A DNA stretch of 64,000 nucleotides from Sva-07 sp963716095 (GTDB lineage Bacteria > Actinomycetota > Acidimicrobiia > Acidimicrobiales > Ilumatobacteraceae). Location of the stretch: positions 434,001 through 498,000 of the forward strand of contig CAVQSV010000018.1 in assembly GCA_963716095.1 (NCBI GenBank), given 5' to 3'. Positions 58,504 through 64,000 of the stretch are shown piece by piece. Both the position numbers and the translations under genes were made by a program. Numbering within the stretch: the first letter of the stretch is position 1; each line of letters begins with the position of its first letter. The notes beneath the pieces are model-generated. The model saw nothing but the letters and a program-made list of their open reading frames with translations, made no database searches and was not told the origin of the DNA.

Positions 58504-60261
58504 TCAGCCGAGGTCTTCCCAGCGGTCGAGCGAGAAGGTGGTGACCAGCCGGTGGCGGAGGCTGGTCGGCAGCCGATCGGTCCTGGAGCACGACACCACC
58601 GAGATGGTTTCGCCACCCAGACGCCTCGTGGCGCCGAGGATGTCGGAGGCGTACTCACTCGTGATGTACTCCGCTGCCATCCGGTAGATGTACCGCCGCT
58701 GGTCCGAGGTGTAGATGTAGAGCTCGTCACCACCGCGCAGCAGATGTTGGTACCGGTAGGGACCCCCGTACTCGGTGCGGTGGCCGAACAGCACGATGTT
58801 GCCACCTTGGCCGACCAGCCCGGTGCCGGACCAGTGCCAGGTGTTGCCACTGTTGACGACCCGACCGGCATTGCCGTCGTAGACGTTGTGGGTGAGGCCG
58901 AGTCGGGGGATCTGCACGATCCACGGAATCGGGCCCCCAGGCGGCAGCGGATCCACCGGCGGACCGAACTTCGACGATTCCGGACGGCCGGTGTACCAGC
59001 CCATCACGTCGCAGATGATGTGCGCCGCGCCGTACGAATAGCACGCGACACCGGAAGTGCTGATGCGCGTGATCGCGTGGTTGGCGACCGTCTGACCAGA
59101 CCCCGTGACGTTGAGATTCGACACCTCCCGTCGAGGTGTCTGCGCGGCATACACGGTGAAGAAGCCGGCATCGATCGTGCTGGTGACCGTCAGGTTCATG
59201 GCGATCGCCTGCGCCCGGGTGTTGATCGGGGCGGGCAGGCTGAACTGCTTGGTGCCTCCATGCCACGAGCGCATCTTGGCCTTGCGGGTGTCCATCATGC
59301 GGGTGGGCGTGATCGGGACGAAGAGACCCTCGGACGACTTTCCGCCGCCCGGACCGGTCATGTAGCCAACGACGTCGAAGAGCAGATGCGCCCCGCAGAA
59401 GTTGTAGAGGTCGACGCCAACGGACCCTCCCGACGAGCCGAGTCTGGTGATGACACCCACCGCCCGGGTCTCGCCGGCGCCGACGTTGAGGTTCGAGGTG
59501 TCGGGCACCTTCGTGCCCCGTGGAAACGCCGTCACGAATCCGGCCACACCGGCGGTCACCGCGGTCAGCGTTCCGACCACTGCGGTCGCATCGGCGGGCA
59601 CCAATCCATTGAGATTCACACGAGAGATCGAACCGACGCCGGGCTGGCCACCCGAACGGGTGTCGAGCGCGCGCACCGCTGACGGAAACGCAACGAGGCG
59701 CCCCGAGGTGACCGGCGTCGACGTCGGCCGGTAGACGCCGATCAAGTCGACGATCAGATCGCAGTCGACGTAGGAATTCAGGTCGACCGAACCGTTGCCG
59801 AGCTTGATCGTGACCAGGTTGGCGACCGCGCCGTCCGCCGGCGACATGTTCAGGCTCGACGTGTCAGGCATCCGTGTACCGGCCGGGAACGTCGTGACGA
59901 AGTTCCACCCGGCGCCCTTGCTGACCGCCGTCACGCTGAGCACTGCGGCAACGGCGTCCGACGGCACGCCACGCTGGTTGGTGATGCCGACCCTGATCAG
60001 GTTCCCGCCGATCCGTCGGTAGCCATAGCCACCCGGCTGACCCGGGCGGGCACGCGTGTCACACAGACGCCGTTGCTCGACGACCTCGAAGAAGCTCGAT
60101 CCTCGCTCGACCGCATGCGCCGCTCCCGACAGCAGCGTTGCACCGGCGACCGCTCCAGCGGCGCCGGCGAGGAAGGCTCGACGTCCGAGACGGCCGACAC
60201 CAGGGCTCTCCAACGGGGACACGTGGTCCGTCAAGAGTGTTCCGAGCTGAGTGTCCGCCAT
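58504..60261 (-). CDS. TAT-exported sortase with three DTR-type surface repeats
   Basis: The 585-aa protein has a twin-arginine signal (GRRAFLAGAAGAVAGA, RR at 27-28). Three beta-rich repeats of about 130 residues follow, each opening with a DTR motif (LCDTRARPGQPGG, ALDTRSGGQPG, MMDTRKAK) and containing SLNM/SNLNV-type strands. The last ~140 residues are a class E/F-like sortase: FGHRTEYGG (His about 494), VVSCSRTD (Cys about 558) and Arg at about 569-571 form the catalytic triad. Sortases normally have a Sec-dependent membrane anchor, so the TAT signal and N-terminal repeats are unusual. No pilin-type substrate is adjacent. ATG 60261 is the start. Confidence 0.87.
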   Translation of the reverse strand: MADTQLGTLLTDHVSPLESPGVGRLGRRAFLAGAAGAVAGATLLSGAAHAVERGSSFFEVVEQRRLCDTRARPGQPGGYGYRRIGGNLIRVGITNQRGVPSDAVAAVLSVTAVSKGAGWNFVTTFPAGTRMPDTSSLNMSPADGAVANLVTIKLGNGSVDLNSYVDCDLIVDLIGVYRPTSTPVTSGRLVAFPSAVRALDTRSGGQPGVGSISRVNLNGLVPADATAVVGTLTAVTAGVAGFVTAFPRGTKVPDTSNLNVGAGETRAVGVITRLGSSGGSVGVDLYNFCGAHLLFDVVGYMTGPGGGKSSEGLFVPITPTRMMDTRKAKMRSWHGGTKQFSLPAPINTRAQAIAMNLTVTSTIDAGFFTVYAAQTPRREVSNLNVTGSGQTVANHAITRISTSGVACYSYGAAHIICDVMGWYTGRPESSKFGPPVDPLPPGGPIPWIVQIPRLGLTHNVYDGNAGRVVNSGNTWHWSGTGLVGQGGNIVLFGHRTEYGGPYRYQHLLRGGDELYIYTSDQRRYIYRMAAEYITSEYASDILGATRRLGGETISVVSCSRTDRLPTSLRHRLVTTFSLDRWEDLG

Positions 60262-60268
60262 ACACGAA

Positions 60269-61234
60269 CTACGGCATTTCCAGACGCAACCTTGAGACGT
60301 TGTAGAAAGAAATCGCCGCAGCGGTCGCCACATTCAGCGAGCTGACGCGCCCCGCCATCGGAATGCTGACGATCGAATCACACCGTTCTCGCACCAAGCG
60401 CGACAGGCCGGCGCCCTCGGCGCCGAGCACCAGACAGATCGGTTCGGTGGCCAACTGGCCGATCTCGTAGATCGAACGATCAGCACCATCGTCGAGGCCG
60501 ACCACCCAGATGCCCCGCTCGGACAGCTGCTTGAGCGCACCGGGAAGTCCGGGAACCAGCGCCATCGGGACGTACTCGACCGCACCGGCCGACGCCTTGG
60601 CCACCGTTGGCGTGACGTGTACCGAGCGGTGCCGAGGCAGCAGCACCCCCGTGACACCGGCGCCGTCGCAGCTCCGGATGATCGCGCCGAGGTTCCCAGG
60701 ATCGGTGACACCATCGACCGCAACCAGGAACGGCGGCGCCGCACCGCGCCCTTCCTTCACCGAAAGCAGACTTCCGAGGTCGGCCTCGGCGATCTCGGCC
60801 GCGTGGGCCAGCACCCCCTGGGGTGCTTCGGTTCGCGCCTCACGTTCGAGGCGACTCCGCGCGACGTACAGCAGCGGCACCCGGCGGGCAGCAGCGATCT
60901 CGACGATGTCGGCCACCCCGGCGTCACCTTCGAGCTCTGCACTGATCCACACCTCGTGCACCTTGCGGCGCTCGGCCATCAACAGTTCACGTACCGCCTG
61001 ACGGCCCTCGACCTGGCGACCCCCGAGGCCCTTGGCCCCACCGGCGCTGCCGCCACCCGGCTTCGACCCGCCCGGTCTCGACCCGCCCGACTTCGACCCG
61101 CCGGGAGCACGGCCACCGCCGGACTTGCTCGAACTTGGGCGACCGGACGACTTCGAGGGCGGCTGACCGCGCCGCCCGCTGGACTTCGACCCCGACGGCT
61201 TTCGCGGGTTCGAGCCGCGACGCCCACCGCTCAT
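60269..61234 (-). CDS. rlmB: 23S rRNA 2'-O-methyltransferase RlmB/SpoU family
   Basis: The 321-aa enzyme methylates a guanosine ribose in 23S rRNA. A 70-residue basic, Ser/Gly/Lys-rich tail with repeated GGSKSGGSRPGG-like units precedes the substrate-binding domain (GRQAVRELL). The SPOUT motifs are clear: NLGAIIRSCD, LVLGAEGAGLS and IPMAGRVSSLNVATAAAI, which form the AdoMet-binding knot. The start overlaps the ispF stop (ATGA), so ispD-ispF-rlmB is one operon. The basic tail is probably an RNA-binding extension. Confidence 0.93.
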   Translation of the reverse strand: MSGGRRGSNPRKPSGSKSSGRRGQPPSKSSGRPSSSKSGGGRAPGGSKSGGSRPGGSKPGGGSAGGAKGLGGRQVEGRQAVRELLMAERRKVHEVWISAELEGDAGVADIVEIAAARRVPLLYVARSRLEREARTEAPQGVLAHAAEIAEADLGSLLSVKEGRGAAPPFLVAVDGVTDPGNLGAIIRSCDGAGVTGVLLPRHRSVHVTPTVAKASAGAVEYVPMALVPGLPGALKQLSERGIWVVGLDDGADRSIYEIGQLATEPICLVLGAEGAGLSRLVRERCDSIVSIPMAGRVSSLNVATAAAISFYNVSRLRLEMP

Positions 61235-61752
61235 GACTCGGATCGGGCCGACTCGCCCACGAGATCGGTGGAGCGGTGGATCAGGGCCGTCGCAAAACAG
61301 ACGACACCTTCGGAGCGGCCGATCGAGCCGAGTTGCTCGGCCCGATTGCCCTTCACCGTGACCGGCGCCCCAACAGCGGTGCTGAGGTTTCGTTGCATCT
61401 CGTCACGGTACGGCGCGATCTTCGGACGTTCGCACACCACGGCGCAATCGACGTTCGACGCCCTCCAACCATCCTCGGCGAGCATCGCTGCGACGTGACG
61501 CAGCAGCGCCATCGAGTCGGCGCCCCGCCAGCGGTCGTCGGTGTCGGGGAAGTGCATCCCGATGTCGCCCAGACCAGCAGCGCCGAGCAGGGCATCGGCG
61601 CAAGCGTGGGCAACGGCGTCGGCGTCGCTGTGGCCCTCCAGGCCGATCACCCCGTCGAAGTGACAACCGCCGAGCACCATCAGCCGATCCGGGTCGGTGC
61701 TGAATCGATGAATGTCGAAGCCCTGCCCGACTCGCATCTCCGGAACCGTCAT
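61231..61752 (-). CDS. ispF: 2-C-methyl-D-erythritol 2,4-cyclodiphosphate synthase
   Basis: The 173-aa enzyme forms the cyclodiphosphate in the MEP pathway to isoprenoids. GFDIHRF contributes the zinc-binding Asp and His, GHSDADAVAHA continues the site, and IGMHFPDTDDRW is the substrate loop; the third Zn ligand lies in the same region. Overlaps of 4 bp join it to ispD upstream and rlmB downstream. Confidence 0.96.
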   Translation of the reverse strand: MTVPEMRVGQGFDIHRFSTDPDRLMVLGGCHFDGVIGLEGHSDADAVAHACADALLGAAGLGDIGMHFPDTDDRWRGADSMALLRHVAAMLAEDGWRASNVDCAVVCERPKIAPYRDEMQRNLSTAVGAPVTVKGNRAEQLGSIGRSEGVVCFATALIHRSTDLVGESARSES

Positions 61753-62396
61753 GGCTGCTCCTCTCGCTCGGTGTCGAGTTGGCGACGGGCCCAGTCGAGA
61801 TCGTCGGGCACCGTGATCTTGCGGTTGGCGACTTCGCCGTCGACGACGACCACGAGCCCACCGTCGGCTTCGACCAACCCCGCATCGTCGGTGGCATCAC
61901 CGCCGCGCTCGTGCGCCGCTCGAAGCGCCGCGGCCCGAAACGCCTGCGGCGTCTGCACCGCAACCAACGAGGCCCGATCGGGTGTCGACACGACGACGCC
62001 GTCGGCCACCACCTTGATCGTGTCAGCCACTGCGACACCGGGGATGGCTGCGTCGGCGCCGTCGATCACCGCGGTGATCGCCCGCCGGTACAGCTCGGAC
62101 GACGCCAACGGACGCGCTGCGTCGTGCACGCACACGATCGTGGCCTCGTCCGGGACCGCGGCGAGGCCGGCGCGCACCGAATCGCTTCGGCTGGATCCAC
62201 CGGCGATGGCCCCCTCCCGCTCGGCATCCTCGGGCGGCACCACGACCACGACCCCGTCGGACGCTTCGCGTGCGATGGCGATCGAACGATCGATCACGCG
62301 AACGTCGCCCAACGCCTCGTACTGCTTGGGGGTGCCGAACCGACTGCCGCTGCCACCACCCACCACGATGGTCCAGATCTGCTCGGCAGGGGGCAC
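61749..62396 (-). CDS. ispD: 2-C-methyl-D-erythritol 4-phosphate cytidylyltransferase
   Basis: The protein has about 215 aa from GTG 62396. IVVGGGSGSRFGTPKQYEALG is the CTP-binding glycine-rich loop with the catalytic Arg and Lys; HDAARPLAS, TIKVV and AVQTPQAFR are further family motifs. It makes CDP-methylerythritol for the MEP pathway. The short start is chosen because a -10 box TACCCT (62410-62405) ends 8 nt upstream; an ATG at 62429 is in frame but would overlap the divergent regulator's start. Confidence 0.94.
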   Translation of the reverse strand: MPPAEQIWTIVVGGGSGSRFGTPKQYEALGDVRVIDRSIAIAREASDGVVVVVPPEDAEREGAIAGGSSRSDSVRAGLAAVPDEATIVCVHDAARPLASSELYRRAITAVIDGADAAIPGVAVADTIKVVADGVVVSTPDRASLVAVQTPQAFRAAALRAAHERGGDATDDAGLVEADGGLVVVVDGEVANRKITVPDDLDWARRQLDTEREEQP

Positions 62397-62404
62397 ATCG
62401 GCGA

Positions 62405-62410
62405 AGGGTA
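62405..62410 (-). promoter_or_regulatory. -10 box TACCCT for ispD
   Basis: TACCCT ends 8 nt before GTG 62396 and abuts the -10 box of the divergent Crp/Fnr gene with one base between. Confidence 0.5.
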
Positions 62411-62411
62411 G

Positions 62412-62417
62412 TACCGT
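62412..62417 (+). promoter_or_regulatory. -10 box TACCGT for the Crp/Fnr gene
   Basis: TACCGT ends 10 nt before ATG 62428, slightly longer than the usual spacing. Confidence 0.4.
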
Positions 62418-62427
62418 GACCGATGTC

Positions 62428-63090
62428 ATGGCCCATGAAGAGATCCTCGCCCGCACCGACTTCTTCGCCGATGCCTCGCCGGACGCCCTCAGCACTGTTG
62501 CGGCCTCCGGCCACGAGCTGCATCTGATCCGTGGCGACGTGCTCTTCAACGAGGGCGACCCACCCGAGGCGCTGTTCCTCGTCCTTCGGGGACGGTTGGC
62601 CATCGCCCTTGCGAACCCCATCGACCGCCGCGAGAGCGTCGTTGCATTGATGGAGGACGGCGATCTCTTCGGCGAGATGGGGATGCTCGACGACGGGCCC
62701 CGATCGGCGATGGCCCGGGCGCTCGAGCCGACCACCGTGTTGTCGATCCCGTACGACAAGGTGCTCTCGATGTTCGACGAGAACCCCAAGCTGCTCTGGA
62801 ACGTGGCGCGCCTGCTCGCGCAGCGAATTCGTGTGACCGACGAGGCGCTCGCCGACTCGGTGTTCCTCGACGTCACCGGCCGTACGGCCAAGCGGCTGCT
62901 CGAGTTGGGCGACGGCACCGACGAGTTCACGCTGCCGGTCACCCAGGAAGAACTCGCCGGCATGGTCGGCGCGTCACGCGAACGGGTCAACAAGGCAATC
63001 GCCAGTTTCATCCGGCTCGGCTGGTTGGAGCAGAACGAGCGCACGTACCGGATTCTCCAGCGCGACCGCCTCGAGCTCCGCGCACGCTGA
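62428..63090 (+). CDS. Crp/Fnr family transcriptional regulator
   Basis: The 220-aa protein has an N-terminal cNMP-binding beta roll (cassette DLFGEMGMLDDGPRSAMA with Glu and Arg positions for cyclic nucleotide) and a C-terminal winged helix (LPVTQEELAGMVGASRERVNKAIASF), the Crp-type recognition helix. No Cys cluster for an Fe-S centre is visible, so a cAMP-responsive, Crp-like role is more likely than Fnr. Start ATG 62428; GTG 62416 is possible. Divergent from ispD, whose promoter it could control. Confidence 0.9.
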   Translation: MAHEEILARTDFFADASPDALSTVAASGHELHLIRGDVLFNEGDPPEALFLVLRGRLAIALANPIDRRESVVALMEDGDLFGEMGMLDDGPRSAMARALEPTTVLSIPYDKVLSMFDENPKLLWNVARLLAQRIRVTDEALADSVFLDVTGRTAKRLLELGDGTDEFTLPVTQEELAGMVGASRERVNKAIASFIRLGWLEQNERTYRILQRDRLELRAR

Positions 63091-63091
63091 C

Positions 63092-63122
63092 GTCACGCTT
63101 GGTGTCGGACACCAAGCATCAC
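63092..63122. terminator. GGTGTC-G-GACACC palindrome between convergent genes
   Basis: Arms of 15 nt (GTCACGCTTGGTGTC and a complement with two mismatches) flank one G. It lies between the Crp/Fnr stop at 63090 and the hydrolase stop at 63119 and overlaps the latter. Confidence 0.65.
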
Positions 63123-63790
63123 ATCGACCCCGACAGCCAGGTGTGAGCGCGCTGGAACGCGTCGGCGGCGTCGTCGGGTCGATGGGCCGGACGATCCGGG
63201 GCGTGAGCGAATCCGTGCTCGGCTTCGGGGTAGCGCACGACGTCGACGCCGGCAGCCTCCAGGGCGACCACGTCGGCGGGCGGCGTGTAGGTGTCGCGCT
63301 CACCGATGATCGCCAGCACCCGATCGGGGTGACCAGCAGCGAGGTCGTCGAGGGGCTCGCCCTGCGCAGGGCCCGCCCACACCTCAGGGAGCCTGATCAT
63401 GCCGTAGAAGCTGGCGATCTTCGAGAAACGATCGCTCCGAGCGGCCTTGAAGCAGTACATCCCGCCCATGCAGAACCCGAGCAACCCGACCTGGTCGCAG
63501 CCGGTGGCGTCGGCGGCCTCGATCAGGTCGCGTAGGTGGATGTCGTCGTCGAGGGTGGGCACAGCGGCGAACCGCGGCTCGACCTCGTCGCCCAGGTCCA
63601 GCCCGGGGAAGGGCTCGACCGCACACACGGTCATCGACCAGACCGAGGCGAGGCGCGCGACCATGTCATCGAACAGGGGGCGCAACCCGAAGATGTCCGG
63701 GGCGATCACCAGCCCCATCGTCGGGTCGTTGTCGGAGTCGGCCGGCTCGGCGAGCTCGGCCTCGGTCCCAGACGGCAAGGTGATGCGCAT
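63119..63790 (-). CDS. Dienelactone hydrolase family protein
   Basis: The 223-aa alpha/beta hydrolase has the nucleophile elbow GFCMGG with Cys as in dienelactone hydrolase, the acid GERDTYTPP and the His EHGFAH, giving the Cys-Asp-His triad. Such enzymes hydrolyse dienelactones in aromatic degradation, but most family members have unknown esters as substrates and no catabolic genes are nearby. ATG 63790 follows a -10 box by 7 nt. Confidence 0.9.
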   Translation of the reverse strand: MRITLPSGTEAELAEPADSDNDPTMGLVIAPDIFGLRPLFDDMVARLASVWSMTVCAVEPFPGLDLGDEVEPRFAAVPTLDDDIHLRDLIEAADATGCDQVGLLGFCMGGMYCFKAARSDRFSKIASFYGMIRLPEVWAGPAQGEPLDDLAAGHPDRVLAIIGERDTYTPPADVVALEAAGVDVVRYPEAEHGFAHAPDRPAHRPDDAADAFQRAHTWLSGSM

Positions 63791-63797
63791 GCGACAA

Positions 63798-63803
63798 ACC
63801 CTA
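63798..63803 (-). promoter_or_regulatory. -10 box TAGGGT for the dienelactone hydrolase gene
   Basis: TAGGGT ends 7 nt before ATG 63790. Confidence 0.5.
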
Positions 63804-63830
63804 GGCAACCCGGCCCCGTCGATCAGCCCC

Positions 63831-63869
63831 GAGTGTTACTCGTGGTGTCAGACACCACGAGTAACACTC
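63831..63869. terminator. Perfect GGTGTC-A-GACACC palindrome
   Basis: Arms of 19 nt flank one A without a mismatch, and the inner 31 bp equal the copy at 36566 apart from the centre. It overlaps the stop of the last gene and lies upstream of the dienelactone hydrolase promoter, both on the minus strand. Confidence 0.75.
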
Positions 63870-64000
63870 AGCGGGCGAAGGTGTCGATCATCAGGTGGAC
63901 ATCGGCGGCGAGGGGATACAGGATCGGACACGTACAGCCGGCGGCGACGTATTCGTCGACCTTGGCGCGAACCTCGTCGGGGGTACCCGACGCTGTGATC
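63868..64000 (-). CDS. LLM-class (luciferase-like) oxidoreductase, C-terminal fragment
   Basis: Only the last 43 residues are visible: GTPDEVRAKVDEYVAAGCT...PILYPLAADVHLMIDTFAR. The GTPDEVRAKVDEYVAAG pattern is the usual C-terminal element of F420- or FMN-dependent luciferase-like monooxygenases. The stop codon lies in the palindrome at 63831. Cofactor and substrate cannot be inferred from this piece. Confidence 0.7.
   Translation of the reverse strand, partial: ITASGTPDEVRAKVDEYVAAGCTCPILYPLAADVHLMIDTFAR

Overview
The window is a high-GC actinobacterial chromosome segment, most likely from the class Acidimicrobiia and probably an Ilumatobacter-like organism. This is my inference from gene content: a coproheme-type HemQ, a stand-alone CIRCE-controlled groEL2-type gene, UPF0182 and PAC2 proteins, a DUF1501/DUF1800 pair, 'DTR' surface repeats fused to a sortase, and many GTG starts. 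Many genes appear to be transcribed as leaderless mRNAs: a -10 box of form TAnnnT lies 6-8 nt upstream of the start codon, and I used it to choose starts.

Layout. 0-5 kb: a partial SDR, a quinone-type reductase and a large cyclase-ATPase regulator. 4.9-10 kb: a four-gene run (acetoacetate-decarboxylase-like, large FAD desaturase-like, unknown, isoprenyl diphosphate synthase) that looks like an undescribed isoprenoid-modifying pathway. 10-17 kb: initiator tRNA, PEP-mobile-domain protein, transporters, nitroreductase. 17-37 kb: mostly intact conserved genes (TrpB2, UPF0182, a DivIVA-like protein with a phage-type Cys tail, Lon-type PDZ protease, PAC2, NUDIX, GlnD, HemQ, GroEL, MoaD-like, glycerate kinase). 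37.6-41.2 kb: the TAT-exported DUF1501/DUF1800 pair behind an inverted-repeat operator. 41-42.9 kb: uridine kinase and a GH25-like hydrolase. 42.9-58.3 kb: a signalling island with two Ser/Thr kinase fusions, three nucleotide-cyclase-domain proteins, FHA proteins, a thioredoxin-like/cNMP-binding fusion and a SARP-kinase-STAND-WD40 giant. 58.3-64 kb: tRNA-Thr, exported sortase, the IspD-IspF-RlmB operon, a Crp/Fnr regulator divergent from ispD, a dienelactone hydrolase, and the end of a luciferase-like oxidoreductase.

Two families of intergenic palindromes recur. One is a 52-bp imperfect palindrome that always occurs in pairs with a 72-73 bp period (three pairs). The other shares the core GGTGTC-n-GACACC and sits mostly between convergent genes, probably as bidirectional terminators.

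The sequence carries about 27 single-base frame disruptions, mostly one extra base, plus one in-frame TGA. They concentrate at 38-58 kb and fall inside otherwise conserved genes. I reconstruct these genes across the breaks and say so in each entry. Whether the breaks are sequencing error or gene decay cannot be decided from the sequence alone. No CRISPR array, transposase, rRNA or prophage was seen.
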